Notes: generated by a model not told the origin, from the letters alone. A stretch of 64,000 nucleotides of DNA from an uncultured Clostridia bacterium (GCA_944392335.1 CALXWJ010000021.1:1-64000); one strand, 5' to 3'; positions 11,897-21,641 are shown, numbered from the stretch's first letter. Made by a program: numbers and translations.

Positions 11897-11925
11897 ATTA
11901 TAGCATATATTTTTCTTCTTTTCAA
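11897..11925 (-). promoter_or_regulatory. Promoter for the fucosidase gene
   Basis: On the minus strand TTGAAA (11920-11925) and TATAAT (11897-11902) are separated by 17 bases. The leader is only about 20 bases, which supports the start at 11871. A perfect inverted repeat sits immediately upstream of the -35 element. Confidence 0.75.
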
Positions 11926-11927
11926 TT

Positions 11928-11952
11928 AAATTTACAATATTCTTGTAAATTT
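11928..11952. promoter_or_regulatory. Perfect 10-bp inverted repeat between divergent promoters
   Basis: AAATTTACAA, five bases (TATTC), then TTGTAAATTT form an exact palindrome. It lies just upstream of the fucosidase -35 element and covers the -35 element of the divergent rqcH promoter. The geometry fits an operator for a dimeric regulator of the glycan genes. No regulator gene is adjacent, so the factor is unknown. Confidence 0.5.
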
Positions 11953-11971
11953 TTTATAAATATGGTATAAT
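11943..11971 (+). promoter_or_regulatory. Promoter for rqcH
   Basis: TTGTAA (11943-11948) and TATAAT (11966-11971) are spaced by 17 bases on the plus strand. The leader to the start at 12089 is about 110 bases and AT-rich. Confidence 0.7.
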
Positions 11972-12088
11972 ATTACAAAACATTTTTTTAAATAATAATA
12001 TTTATTTACATTGGCTTAAAATACTGTCATACGGCTTTGCTTTTTATTGCAGAACAAATTACATATTGTAAAATACGGAGGAACCAAA

Positions 12089-13834
12089 ATGGCATTCGAC
12101 ACCTTAACCATACACCAATTGGTAAAAGAATTAAACGATAAGCTCAGCGGAGGAAGAATCGAAAAAGTACATCAACCCGAAAAAGATGAAATAATACTCA
12201 TATTTAAAACATATACGGATACGTACAGGCTTGTTATCTCAGCAAATGCCGCACAGCCGAGGATGCATCTTACGTCCATACAAAAAGAAAACCCCAAAAA
12301 AGCGCCGATGTTTTGCATGCTTTTAAGAAAACATCTGCAAACCGGGCGCCTTATCGGTATTTCGCGGATAGAATATGAAAGAATAATCAGAATTGATATT
12401 GATTCATATGACGAACTGGGTGATCTAACCAGAAAATATCTGTTCTGCGAAATAATGGGCAGACATTCAAACATTATACTCACTACCGCCGATTTTAAAA
12501 TTATTGACAGCATTAAACATATTGATTTTTCAATAAGCTCTAAAAGACAAGTTTTACCCGGGCTCTCATACACTACCCCTCCCGCCCAAGATAAAACGCC
12601 TATATTATCCGAAAATATCCCCGCGGATATTTTTGACTTTTCAAAAGAGGGTATAACACCTGATAAGGTCATAATGAATTCTGTTTCGGGTATATGTCCT
12701 TTAGCAGCCCGTGAAGCTGTATCAAAGGCGATAGGTAAAAATTGTGACTGTTCGCTTCTTACACAGAGCATGAAGGATAAAATAATAGATGAAGTCAGAA
12801 AAATAAAAAACTACCCGATCAAACCTTGTATAATTATCGATAATACAACAGGGAAAATAATAGAATTTTCTATTTTTGAAATAAAGCAATATTCATCTGC
12901 CGCATCTATCATTTATTATGATAATTTGAACGAATTGCTTGATGTGTTTTTTAAAGACCGTGACAGCTATGAGCGAATGAAACAAAAAAGCTCTGATCTG
13001 GTACATCTTTTGAATACAAATATAGACCGTATTTCAAAAAAGATCTCAATACTCAAAAAAACGGTGGATGAAGCTAAAAATAAAGACATGTATAAGATCA
13101 AAGGGGATTTATTGACGGCAAATATATACAAAATCAAACAAGGGGAGAAAAATGTTATATTGGAAAACTATTATGACGAAGCTCTTTCAGATATTTCCAT
13201 CGATTTAAACCCAAGCTTTACCCCTTCACAAAATGCACAGCGTTATTACAAATTATATCAAAAAGCAAAAAATGCTGAAATAGAAGCCGCAAAACAATTT
13301 GAGGCGGCATTTGATGATTTGCAGTATCTTGAGTCCACCCTTGTCTTGACTCAAAATGCCCAATCAGAATCTGATTTGAATGCGATAAGGAATGAATTGT
13401 CGGAATTGGGATACATGAAAAGAAAGAGTGTAAACAAAAAACAAAAGCTTCAAAACACTTCAAAACCGTATCATTATATCAGCAGTGACGGATTTGATAT
13501 TTATGTCGGAAAAAACAATACTCAAAATGACTATCTTACATTAAAATATGCAAATTCGCAGGATATATGGTTCCACACAAAAAAAATTCACGGTTCCCAT
13601 ACCATAATAAAGCTAGGTGTCAATAAAGAAGTGCCCGATTCAACAATAAAAGAAGCTGCTATTCTTGCAGCTTATTATTCAAAAGGACGTGATTCTTCAA
13701 ACGTACCGGTCGATTATACAACAGTAAAAAATGTCAGGAAGCCAAACGGAGCAAAACCCGGGATGGTGATATATGATAATTATAATACAATATATGTGAC
13801 TCCAACACTTCCCGATTTAAAAAAAATCAACTGA
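12089..13834 (+). CDS. rqcH: Ribosome quality-control factor RqcH (NFACT family)
   Basis: RqcH binds stalled 50S subunits carrying peptidyl-tRNA and recruits tRNA-Ala to add C-terminal alanine tails, marking the nascent chain for degradation. Previously annotated as fibronectin-binding protein FbpA. The 581-residue protein shows an NFACT-N domain (FDTLTIHQLVKELNDKLSGG at the start), helix-hairpin-helix and coiled-coil middle regions (about 295-450), and the NFACT-R domain near 470-560 with DGFDIYVGKNNTQND and DIWFHTKKIHGSH. I start at ATG 12089, with CGGAGG upstream; the ORF opening at 12047 lacks a ribosome site. It is monocistronic, and its 3' end overlaps the convergent AEC gene by 8 bases. 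Confidence 0.93.
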   Translation: MAFDTLTIHQLVKELNDKLSGGRIEKVHQPEKDEIILIFKTYTDTYRLVISANAAQPRMHLTSIQKENPKKAPMFCMLLRKHLQTGRLIGISRIEYERIIRIDIDSYDELGDLTRKYLFCEIMGRHSNIILTTADFKIIDSIKHIDFSISSKRQVLPGLSYTTPPAQDKTPILSENIPADIFDFSKEGITPDKVIMNSVSGICPLAAREAVSKAIGKNCDCSLLTQSMKDKIIDEVRKIKNYPIKPCIIIDNTTGKIIEFSIFEIKQYSSAASIIYYDNLNELLDVFFKDRDSYERMKQKSSDLVHLLNTNIDRISKKISILKKTVDEAKNKDMYKIKGDLLTANIYKIKQGEKNVILENYYDEALSDISIDLNPSFTPSQNAQRYYKLYQKAKNAEIEAAKQFEAAFDDLQYLESTLVLTQNAQSESDLNAIRNELSELGYMKRKSVNKKQKLQNTSKPYHYISSDGFDIYVGKNNTQNDYLTLKYANSQDIWFHTKKIHGSHTIIKLGVNKEVPDSTIKEAAILAAYYSKGRDSSNVPVDYTTVKNVRKPNGAKPGMVIYDNYNTIYVTPTLPDLKKIN

Positions 13835-14750
13835 AAAGTGAAATATATGAGAGCATAATTGGCATTGTCACTGCTGAGAGTACGGTTGATGCCGCAAATA
13901 TTTCGGACGCATATACAGCGTTTTTATCATGCTCTATTGCAAATAAAATACCGATGGTCGCCGTTGGTGAGCATACCGAAAGCATAACGGTCATATATGC
14001 AATCCTGTTTGCCGGTATAAAGCTCATCAGCGGTATTATTATAATCGGAATAAGGATCAGTCTGAAAAAAGTGATCAGAAAAACTCTTTTGTTTTTTATT
14101 ATTTTAATAAAATTGCTTTGAGCAATAGTTATACCCGAAACGATCATTGCAAGCGGAGTATTCATAGAACCTATATACTCCAATGGTTTTTCAATTATCT
14201 CAGGCAGACGTATATTTAATATGTAAAACACAACACCGATCGTTATTGAAATAATAACAGGTGATTTAATAACATTTAATAATTCTTTTTTTGAGAATCC
14301 GTCTTTTATGGTTGCAAGGCCGTGCGACCATGCAAGAAAATTAAATACCGTAACATATGCCGTGGCATATAAAACGCCTTCCGGGCCAAACACACCTTCT
14401 GCCAACGGAATCCCCATAAATCCGCAGTTTGAATACACCGACGAAAATCGCTCTATCCTGTATTCATTTTTTTCATTTTTCCTAATAAGAATGTTGGAAA
14501 TGATTATCATTAAAAGATGAGAAAGCACACTCAGCAAAAAAGACGCGAAAAGGCCTTTTAACAGAGTTTGTGAAAACTCGGTCTGATATGATGTGAAAAT
14601 AAAAATGGGTGATACGATTTTAAGCAAAAGAGAGGAAAAATATTTTCCCCCCTCTTTCGGTATAAGCTTTGTTTTATAGCAGCATATCCCTATACAGATT
14701 ATCGCAAACATTATTATAACCTGCTTTAGTAATATTAATGAATATTGCAT
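13827..14750 (-). CDS. AEC-family (auxin efflux carrier-like) membrane transporter
   Basis: 307 residues, with about ten hydrophobic segments arranged as two five-helix halves, as in the AEC/malate permease-like family. Recognisable pieces are GICCYKTKLIPKEGGKYFSSLLLKI after the first helix (shown here only in part), NCGFMGIPLAEGVFGPEG near residue 100, and TPLAMIVSGITIA near 195. Family members export or exchange carboxylates and other organic anions; the substrate here is unknown. The start follows GGAGG with 6-7 bases. It is separated from the rseC-like gene by about 50 bases that include the solo repeat end at 14778, so co-transcription is uncertain. Confidence 0.85.
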   Translation of the reverse strand: MQYSLILLKQVIIMFAIICIGICCYKTKLIPKEGGKYFSSLLLKIVSPIFIFTSYQTEFSQTLLKGLFASFLLSVLSHLLMIIISNILIRKNEKNEYRIERFSSVYSNCGFMGIPLAEGVFGPEGVLYATAYVTVFNFLAWSHGLATIKDGFSKKELLNVIKSPVIISITIGVVFYILNIRLPEIIEKPLEYIGSMNTPLAMIVSGITIAQSNFIKIIKNKRVFLITFFRLILIPIIIIPLMSFIPANRIAYMTVMLSVCSPTATIGILFAIEHDKNAVYASEIFAASTVLSAVTMPIMLSYISLFS

Positions 14751-14777
14751 TTTTTCCTCCGAATATTCCTACAAATT

Positions 14778-14799
14778 TATTCAATAAGGGCTTATCTGT
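14778..14799 (+). repeat. Solo left end of the dispersed repeat family
   Basis: TTCAATAAGGGCTTATCTG matches the left end of the copy at 63459 almost exactly, but no hairpin or right end follows. It abuts the stop codon of the rseC-like gene. It is either a deletion remnant or a preferred target sequence. Confidence 0.5.
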
Positions 14800-15198
14800 T
14801 TATATTATTTCAATTATTTTGCTGTTTATTGATTTTTTTCTTTTTTTATCATATAAATGAAGACATAAGAAAGTGAATATAAACAAAATAAATCCGCAAA
14901 TCATTGATCCGGCCTCTTCAAGCCCCATATACTCCGCAATAAAATATCCCAGACACAGAAAAATGACTGGAAGAATATATACCAAAAAAGCCGAAAAAAG
15001 CACAGACTTGGTTTCTGTTTCAATTACAACATAATCTCCTACTTTTGCACCCAACGGATTTTCTGCTTCGATACTGTTATTTGTTATTGTACAATTTCCG
15101 GAACAATTTGCACATGATCCGCCGCACGTTGTTGGCCGATCAACGATAATTAATGCTTTATTACCGTTAATCTGAGTGACTGTTCCCTTTGCATGCAC
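14800..15198 (-). CDS. RseC/MucC-like SoxR-reducing-system membrane protein
   Basis: About 132 residues: a soluble N-terminal part with the cysteine cluster CGGSCANCSGNC (about residues 25-37), then two adjacent membrane helices and a basic C-terminal tail. This is the layout of the RseC/MucC family, associated with redox or electron-transfer (Rnf-type) modules; its exact job in Clostridia is not established. The likely start is GTG 15198, with AAAGGGG 8 bases upstream inside the recN 3' end. The ORF opening at 15231 has no ribosome site. It overlaps recN by about 32 bases and is the last gene of the nadK-argR-recN run. Confidence 0.75.
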   Translation of the reverse strand: MHAKGTVTQINGNKALIIVDRPTTCGGSCANCSGNCTITNNSIEAENPLGAKVGDYVVIETETKSVLFSAFLVYILPVIFLCLGYFIAEYMGLEEAGSMICGFILFIFTFLCLHLYDKKRKKSINSKIIEII

Positions 15199-16858
15199 CG
15201 TAAAATCCCCTTTCCAACATTTCTCTTGCATGTAAAATGGATGTTTCGGTTATGTCATTACCGTCAATGATCCTTGCAAGCTCATTTATTCTTTCTTCTT
15301 TATTAAGTTTTTTGATTTCGGTCCGTGTATTGTTTTTTGAAATATTTTTTGTTATTTTAAAATGGTTTTTACTTTCAGCTGCAAGCTGCGGCTGATGGCT
15401 GATACATATTACTTGTTTACTCTTGCCCAAAAGTGCGAGTTTTTTTGCGATTTTTGAAGCGGCACTGCCCGAAACGCCCGTATCTATTTCATCAAATATC
15501 AGGGTATCAACGGTATCCGAATCCGCAAGAACAGTTTTCATCGCAAGCATTACCCTTGAGAGCTCACCGCCCGATGCAATGGATGCCAATGATTTCATTG
15601 GCTGTCCCGGATTGGCAGTAAAAACAAATTCAACATTGTCAATACCCTTATTGGTATATTCCTTTGCTCTTGTTATTTCAACACCGAATTGTGCCTTTTC
15701 CATGTCCAGTTCATGCAAATTTTTTTCTATTTTTTTTGCAAGCTCTTGTGCAGCCTTTTTTCTGGATTGCGTAAGTTTTTCACCTACCGCCGATATTTTT
15801 ATATATGTCTTTTCGATTTTTTTTGAGAGTTGTTCCCGTTTTTCATCCGAATTTTGAAGGCTGTCCAATTCTTCACGGGCTTCTTTTAAATACGATATAC
15901 AACTTTCAACACTTCCGCCATACTTTCTTTTTAGTTTTTTTATTAAATCAAGACGCGATGAAACTTCTTCAAGACGCCCGGGATCGAATTCTGTTTTTGA
16001 AGAATAGTCTTTTATTTCGTGAGAAATATCTTCGATTGCGTATGAAGCATCACTTAACCTTGAATACAGCTGCAAAAGCTGATCATCATATCCGCTTATT
16101 GCCGAAAGCTTTGAAAGGGCGTTGCTTATATTATCATATGCACTGTATTGAGATTCATACAGAAATTGATATGCATCATTGATATTTTCGGTAATTTTTT
16201 CCGCATTGGTTATCAATACGCTTTCATCTTCAAGTTCTTCTTCTTCGCCCAAAACAAGGTCAGCCTTTGACAATTCGTTTATTTGATATTCAAGCAGATC
16301 AATTTTTGACAGTCTTTCCTGTTCATCCTGTGATAATTTTTTTAATTCATTCTCGTCTTTTTTTAATGTATTATATAAGTCAATATACTCATCAAAGATC
16401 GAACCGTTTCCCGCATATGAATCGAGAAAATCAATATGTTTGGAAGGAGTAAGAAGAGCTTGATTGTCATGCTGCCCGTGTATATCGATCAATAAATGTG
16501 ATAAATCACGCAAAAGAGACAATTGAACCATACTGCCGTTGATCCTGGCAATATTTCTCCCATCCGAGGTGATCTCTCTGGTGATAACAAAACTGTCATC
16601 TTCCGCGGCAATGCCGTTTCGTTCTAATATTTCTCTTATTTTGTCATTCACGGAAAACATTGCTGATACAACTGCTTTATCACTTCCGTATCTCAGCAAA
16701 GATTTATTGACTCTTGCTCCCAAAATAAGATTTACAGAATCAATGATAATTGATTTTCCTGCACCTGTTTCACCGGTCAATACAGTCATGCCGTCACCGG
16801 GGGCAAAGCTGATATCTTCGATAACAGCAACATTTTTTATATCAAGATTGTAAAGCAT
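15167..16858 (-). CDS. recN: DNA repair protein RecN
   Basis: SMC-like ATPase acting early in double-strand-break repair. The 563 residues hold a Walker A motif in LTGETGAGKSIIID near residue 30, a long central coiled coil (about 150-360), the signature ASGGELSRVMLAMK near 430, and Walker B in LIFDEIDTGVSGSAA near 455, followed by the H-loop region VICISHQPQLA. The start at 16858 (MLYNLDIKNVAVIE) is the family start. It sits downstream of argR by about 36 bases, the conserved argR-recN pair of Firmicutes. Confidence 0.96.
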   Translation of the reverse strand: MLYNLDIKNVAVIEDISFAPGDGMTVLTGETGAGKSIIIDSVNLILGARVNKSLLRYGSDKAVVSAMFSVNDKIREILERNGIAAEDDSFVITREITSDGRNIARINGSMVQLSLLRDLSHLLIDIHGQHDNQALLTPSKHIDFLDSYAGNGSIFDEYIDLYNTLKKDENELKKLSQDEQERLSKIDLLEYQINELSKADLVLGEEEELEDESVLITNAEKITENINDAYQFLYESQYSAYDNISNALSKLSAISGYDDQLLQLYSRLSDASYAIEDISHEIKDYSSKTEFDPGRLEEVSSRLDLIKKLKRKYGGSVESCISYLKEAREELDSLQNSDEKREQLSKKIEKTYIKISAVGEKLTQSRKKAAQELAKKIEKNLHELDMEKAQFGVEITRAKEYTNKGIDNVEFVFTANPGQPMKSLASIASGGELSRVMLAMKTVLADSDTVDTLIFDEIDTGVSGSAASKIAKKLALLGKSKQVICISHQPQLAAESKNHFKITKNISKNNTRTEIKKLNKEERINELARIIDGNDITETSILHAREMLERGFYGACKGNSHSD

Positions 16859-16894
16859 ACCGACCCTTCTTCACATATTTTATTTTTATAAAAT

Positions 16895-17341
16895 TTACAT
16901 CTTAAATATTTTTTTTAGCTCCGTATACATATCGCCGGCGGCGGCTTCCGATTGTGTTATTATCAATATCGTATCATCACCGGCTACTGATCCCAATATT
17001 TTATTCCCTACAAGTATGTCGCATGAAGCGCAAACGGCCTGCGCCATACCGGGATATGTCCTAATAACAACTGTATGCAATGCATAGGAAATATTTATAA
17101 CCGCGTCCGAAAAGATTTCAATGTGTTTTTGTTCTATCGTCGAAGACGGTTTCGCGGCATATTTATAACCGCCGTCTTTTGAAGATATTTTTATAAGACC
17201 GAGTTCTTTTATATCTCTTGAAACCGTTGCCTGGGTAGTGATATAACCTAAAGCACGTAATGCTTCAGTTAACTGTTCCTGTGTTTTTATATCATTTTCT
17301 GATATTATTTGTAATATTTGTTCCTGTCTTTTTTGGCGCAT
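16895..17341 (-). CDS. argR: Arginine repressor ArgR/AhrC
   Basis: Hexameric, arginine-sensing regulator of arginine synthesis and catabolism. 148 residues: an N-terminal winged helix (residues 1-70, including TQATVSRDIKELGLIKI) and a C-terminal oligomerisation and arginine-binding domain with GSVAGDDTILIIT near residue 120. No arginine biosynthesis gene is in the window. It is 32 bases downstream of nadK and 36 upstream of recN, all one run. Confidence 0.95.
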   Translation of the reverse strand: MRQKRQEQILQIISENDIKTQEQLTEALRALGYITTQATVSRDIKELGLIKISSKDGGYKYAAKPSSTIEQKHIEIFSDAVINISYALHTVVIRTYPGMAQAVCASCDILVGNKILGSVAGDDTILIITQSEAAAGDMYTELKKIFKM

Positions 17342-17373
17342 TGTTATTCCCTTTCTGGCATTTCCTATAAATT

Positions 17374-18213
17374 TTATTTTAATTTATCAATCAATACATC
17401 ATAAAATGATTGATTACCTATCTTTGCGATGCTTACATAATATTGAGATTTATTTATAAGGACCTTATCTTCAGCCGATAAATGCTCTTTTGTATCTCCG
17501 TCTACGCTTAAAGCTGCACTGAAGGATGTTTTATCTGCAGGAGTAAGTAAAATTTCTTTATTGCTTGGCATGAGTGCGGGTCTTGCATGGAGCATATGCG
17601 CGCAAATCGGAGACGCGATAAAAAGTTCCATTGTCGGATCGGCAACCGGTCCTCCTGCCGATAAGGAATACCCGGTAGAGCCTGTCGGGGTGGAAATAAT
17701 CAGCCCGTCAGCCTTATATTCATTGATTTTTTCCCCCTGTGAATGTATTTGTATACCTATCATTGAAGATTCTTTTTTTGATATCACCGCATCATTTAAA
17801 GCATGATATTCTCCGCTGTTTCTTCCCCCTTTTATAACGGTGACTTTCATCATCATACGTTTTTCAATTTTATAATTACCGTCAAGCAAAGAATTAATTG
17901 CGGTCTTGATATCTTCGACTTTGACTTCTGCCATAAAACCTACCGTGCCGAGATTTATTCCGAGTATCGGAATATTTTTTTTCCCGCATGGTTCGGCTAC
18001 CCCTAAAATAGTGCCGTCGCCTCCCAAAACAATTACAAAATCCGTATTGTCATAAATTTTGTCAATTTCGCAAAATTCTACGTCAAATCCGGTTTTCATA
18101 AATCTGCTTTCCATTTTGGTATTGACTCTGCCTTTTAAAATATCAATAAGGTTTTTTGTAACGCCGAGACCGATGTCTTTGCTTTCATTAGGTATAATAG
18201 CGATATTTTTCAC
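17374..18213 (-). CDS. nadK: NAD kinase
   Basis: Phosphorylates NAD+ to NADP+. The 279-residue protein has the GGDGT motif in VLGGDGTILG near residue 65, NLGTVGFMAEV near 87, the NDAVI segment near 142 and the conserved STPTGSTGYSLSAGGP near 175. It heads the nadK-argR-recN-rseC-like run, with a strong promoter about 60 bases upstream. Start at ATG 18213, preceded by AAGAGGTGA. Confidence 0.96.
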   Translation of the reverse strand: MKNIAIIPNESKDIGLGVTKNLIDILKGRVNTKMESRFMKTGFDVEFCEIDKIYDNTDFVIVLGGDGTILGVAEPCGKKNIPILGINLGTVGFMAEVKVEDIKTAINSLLDGNYKIEKRMMMKVTVIKGGRNSGEYHALNDAVISKKESSMIGIQIHSQGEKINEYKADGLIISTPTGSTGYSLSAGGPVADPTMELFIASPICAHMLHARPALMPSNKEILLTPADKTSFSAALSVDGDTKEHLSAEDKVLINKSQYYVSIAKIGNQSFYDVLIDKLK

Positions 18214-18266
18214 AGATAGTCACCTCTTAAAATACAATTGTCTGCAAAGTGAATAATTATACATAT

Positions 18267-18295
18267 ATTATACACTCTTTTTTTATATTTTTCAA
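18267..18295 (-). promoter_or_regulatory. Promoter for the nadK-argR-recN run
   Basis: Minus-strand TTGAAA (18290-18295) and TATAAT (18267-18272) with a 17-base spacer. Near-consensus for sigma A. Confidence 0.75.
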
Positions 18296-18328
18296 TATGT
18301 GTTAAAAAAACAATTCACAAAATAAATG

Positions 18329-20287
18329 TTATAGGATAATATGAACTTTGTTAATTTGTTTTTCTTCAAGGTTAATCATTAATACATCTGATTCATATTC
18401 AAAATTATGAATTATACCGTTTACCATTACTTTTTCGGGCTTCTTTTCACTGTATATCAACAGTTTCCCTCCATCGCCTACAGTAAGTGCAATATTGTTT
18501 TCAATGCGTTCATAGGAGGTTATTGTTCCGCCGCAGTTATATTTATTTGTCAAACCTATAGGCGCAATTTTATCAATTATTTTTGTCACGGTATAAATAT
18601 TAAAATCGATGGGATCAAGATCATAGTCAATTGTATCATTGTATGACATTTTTATAAGCTTATCATTATTTGCGTCATAAACCGCATACTCCCCTTTATC
18701 ATATCCGTCAATATCGCAAGGTGATACCGATTTTGACAGATGAGTATCGGAGGTAAGATTAAACGCCCCGATAACTCCCGTATATTTATTGTAATTAAAT
18801 ATCTTGAATATTTCATTTCGATTTTCACTGTCAATAAACAGACTGTCCGCAGTCGGACGAGCATTGCGTGTACAAAGCGGCAACACGGAATCTGCCATAA
18901 TCAATTTTTCGATCACATCAAAATCATGTTCTCCGACTCTGTCCGAAACATACACAGGGCTTCCGCTTATAGCACGGGACGCCGCATGAAATTTACCGAA
19001 TTCATGCTTTGTTTGGAACATATCCCAATCGCAAATTAAAAATTCTCCCATAAACATGCTTGCAAATGCATTTGTGAATATATGTACGCCGTGACTTTGC
19101 GGTTGATTAGGGAAAAAATCATTGCTCGAACGCATAACAACACTTGACAGAGTGTTTAAAATATGGTCGTTTGAACATGACATACAGTTTATAAGATTTC
19201 CCTTAAAGTTTCTGTTTACAGATGCTTCAAGACCTTTTCTGAATGATTTGACCACAGCTACCCTTCCGCCTTCGGCATAACCCAACGCTTCGATCGCGGC
19301 CTGAACGTCCACCTTTACTCCGTCCACACCCTCGTGACGCAGTAAAGTATGGTATGTATTGTAAAAATCAAATGCTTTTTTAGGATTTATAAAACCGTAA
19401 GGAAAATGCAGAGATTCACAGTATTTAGGATTAACTTCATACATTGTGTCAGAATGATTTTCCGTTTTTAATTTTACATCATATTCGGACATTTCCGGAG
19501 ACTTAGGATAAGTTCCGCCCCAGTATCCCATAACGGCATGCCATACCATGAATATCTTTACACCAAAATCCTCTTTTGCCATTTTTACCGTGGGAGTAAG
19601 GTCATTATTAAATTTTTCATTTGCCTTAAATGATGTTAACTGATGTTTCCCTCTGTCTTGTGATATCTGCTCTACACTTTGCCATCCATCATCAAGAATC
19701 AAAAGCCCCGGCACGATTCCTCCTTCTTTAAAGCTTTCCAATCCGTTTTTAATATCTTCTGCCGTTACCTTTTCGTAAAAACTGTCCCAAGTACACCATC
19801 CGAAATAGTTTATAAATTCAGGTATTGTTTTATCATCTCTGACTCTAAGATCCGGAAGAAAATCGGCAATTTCTTTTGCAGCCTCTCTCATCATTTGATA
19901 CGGATTGGCGCCTTCTGCCAAATATGCCAAAACAGCTTCATCTATTTCTGTTGCTTCGTCTCCGGTTTCACAATATATGTAAAGGTTATCATCTTTACTT
20001 CTTATCGCGCATCTATATGGCTCATTTACCAGAGGAACAATTATTAAATATGAATTATCGGTGTATTCTATTAAAAGCCATTGCGTTTCGGGCGGGATTT
20101 CACTTATGTTTTTTCCTGTTTTTACATGCTGAAAATATACATCACCTCTGCAAACAGATGCAAAGTTTTTTAACTTGTCACATTTGCCTATATCGGCCAT
20201 AAAAAAACTTTTCTTTTCTTCCGATTTAAAATAGATCTTATTGTTATCGATTTTTATATTTTTGTTGGCTGTTTCAAAATATTTCAT
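18329..20287 (-). CDS. GH36 glycosidase of the raffinose-synthase-like branch
   Basis: 652 residues, no signal peptide. The central barrel carries FGWCTWDSFY near residue 165, LLILDDGWQSVEQ near 198, EGVDGVKVDVQAAIE near 332 with the likely catalytic nucleophile Asp in KVDVQ, and ASRAISGSPVYVSDRVG near 430 with the probable acid/base Asp. These match the raffinose-synthase/seed-imbibition (Sip) branch of GH36 rather than ordinary bacterial alpha-galactosidases. The predicted action is hydrolysis or transfer of alpha-galactosyl groups; plant homologues transfer galactose, but bacterial function must be tested. It overlaps the upstream SGNH esterase gene by 4 bases (ATGA), so the two are translationally coupled. 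It is distinct from the GH36 enzyme at 35494. Confidence 0.85.
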   Translation of the reverse strand: MKYFETANKNIKIDNNKIYFKSEEKKSFFMADIGKCDKLKNFASVCRGDVYFQHVKTGKNISEIPPETQWLLIEYTDNSYLIIVPLVNEPYRCAIRSKDDNLYIYCETGDEATEIDEAVLAYLAEGANPYQMMREAAKEIADFLPDLRVRDDKTIPEFINYFGWCTWDSFYEKVTAEDIKNGLESFKEGGIVPGLLILDDGWQSVEQISQDRGKHQLTSFKANEKFNNDLTPTVKMAKEDFGVKIFMVWHAVMGYWGGTYPKSPEMSEYDVKLKTENHSDTMYEVNPKYCESLHFPYGFINPKKAFDFYNTYHTLLRHEGVDGVKVDVQAAIEALGYAEGGRVAVVKSFRKGLEASVNRNFKGNLINCMSCSNDHILNTLSSVVMRSSNDFFPNQPQSHGVHIFTNAFASMFMGEFLICDWDMFQTKHEFGKFHAASRAISGSPVYVSDRVGEHDFDVIEKLIMADSVLPLCTRNARPTADSLFIDSENRNEIFKIFNYNKYTGVIGAFNLTSDTHLSKSVSPCDIDGYDKGEYAVYDANNDKLIKMSYNDTIDYDLDPIDFNIYTVTKIIDKIAPIGLTNKYNCGGTITSYERIENNIALTVGDGGKLLIYSEKKPEKVMVNGIIHNFEYESDVLMINLEEKQINKVHIIL

Positions 20288-21543
20288 AATTTTCTCTCCG
20301 TTTCATTATTTTTTCTTATAAATTCAATCACTCCTGCCAATGCGTCCCCCATCTGACAATAGCCCGACAAATTCGGATGTACCCAGTTTGATTGCTTTTT
20401 AACCATTTCCTCTGTATATTTATTTGCCTTTACATATGTGTATGGAAATCCGTTTATGGGATCAATGCATGCGATCATCGCAGATACATATATGTTTTCT
20501 TTCTGTCTGTTGTCAAAGCTTTTCAATATCTCATCACAAGCATGCATTATATTAAATCGATACATCTTTTCGCTGCCCTGACAGCCAAGCTGCGCTCCCC
20601 AGCAATACTGTTCCGCTCCCAAAACCGGCATATTAATGATTATTTTAATGTTTTTATCCGTTTTATGTATCTCGTTAATCATTTTTTTAGTGTTGTTTAT
20701 ATATTTTTTTATTCTTTCCTCTGATTCTTCATACGGCGTGATCTGCAAGTCGTTCGCGCCCATCAAAAGAGATACTATTTCAGGTTTTTCAAGTTCAAAT
20801 CTTTCAAGATATTTACCGAAATCAAATTCGAATATGGGATTTACCGAAATCAATTCATCTTTATCTTTGTTTTTCCTATACAGCTTTCTGTCCGATGTGT
20901 AATATTGTCCCTCTTTCAATTCACCGTAATTATGTCCGTAATACTGATATGTGACCGCATCTTTGTAATTTGCATTGTCAGTAAAGTCCTTATTGCCGTA
21001 ATATTCCGATCCGCGGATATTTTTGGGAAATAAAAACGGGGACAGTCCAAACTCTTCATACCAGGAATTAAAATACTGCTCATATGCCCAGCCGCCTCTG
21101 CCCTCCTGTTTAATATTGGCATTAAGACTTCTCATGCCTATGGTTTCAATACCTCTTAAACTTTCAAAAATATGTTCAATATATTTTTGAGAATAAGTCA
21201 TGCTGTCTCCGATAAACATTATCTTAGTACGTATATTTTCCGATCGGTCGACCATAACAATCCTGCTTTTTTTTGAATTTAATTTTTCACCGTATTCATT
21301 ATAAATAACCAATTCAAAATCAAATTCATTATCATCTTCAAGATAATCGGACAATCTCCAGCAATCGCCCAAATTTTGCCCATATTTGCATTTTACTTGA
21401 ATATCCCATTTTTCATCATACGGTAACAATATATTTTTAAAATAAATATTATATTCTTCACTCATGGTTATAATATTTTGATTTTTCTTCATTTTTTTTA
21501 TATATATTGTATCCGGAAGCAATATTATATTTTTATTAATCAA
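20284..21543 (-). CDS. SGNH/GDSL-type esterase
   Basis: About 419 residues. An N-terminal beta-rich domain (1-100) precedes an SGNH hydrolase with block I IMFIGDSMTYS (nucleophile Ser near residue 114 from the TTG start), block III LLMGANDLQ, and block V NWVHPNLSGY carrying the catalytic His. These enzymes commonly remove acetyl or acyl groups from sugars. Intracellular, as no signal peptide is seen. The probable start is TTG 21543, because GGGAGG sits 7 bases upstream; the ATG at 21561 lies ahead of that site. Coupled to the GH36-like gene, so a joint role in dismantling a decorated galactoside or glycolipid is plausible but inferred. Confidence 0.8.
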   Translation of the reverse strand: MINKNIILLPDTIYIKKMKKNQNIITMSEEYNIYFKNILLPYDEKWDIQVKCKYGQNLGDCWRLSDYLEDDNEFDFELVIYNEYGEKLNSKKSRIVMVDRSENIRTKIMFIGDSMTYSQKYIEHIFESLRGIETIGMRSLNANIKQEGRGGWAYEQYFNSWYEEFGLSPFLFPKNIRGSEYYGNKDFTDNANYKDAVTYQYYGHNYGELKEGQYYTSDRKLYRKNKDKDELISVNPIFEFDFGKYLERFELEKPEIVSLLMGANDLQITPYEESEERIKKYINNTKKMINEIHKTDKNIKIIINMPVLGAEQYCWGAQLGCQGSEKMYRFNIMHACDEILKSFDNRQKENIYVSAMIACIDPINGFPYTYVKANKYTEEMVKKQSNWVHPNLSGYCQMGDALAGVIEFIRKNNETERKL

Positions 21544-21641
21544 TTTTATCCCTCCCATCATTTTAAATATAAAAATTTCGTCCGTAATGACTTTTAAAGT
21601 GCTTTAATCTTCTATGATCGTATTTCTTCACATTGCCTATG

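Noticed and set aside
12172-12771. 199-codon minus-strand ORF
   Set aside because: Shadow of rqcH, with no family resemblance.
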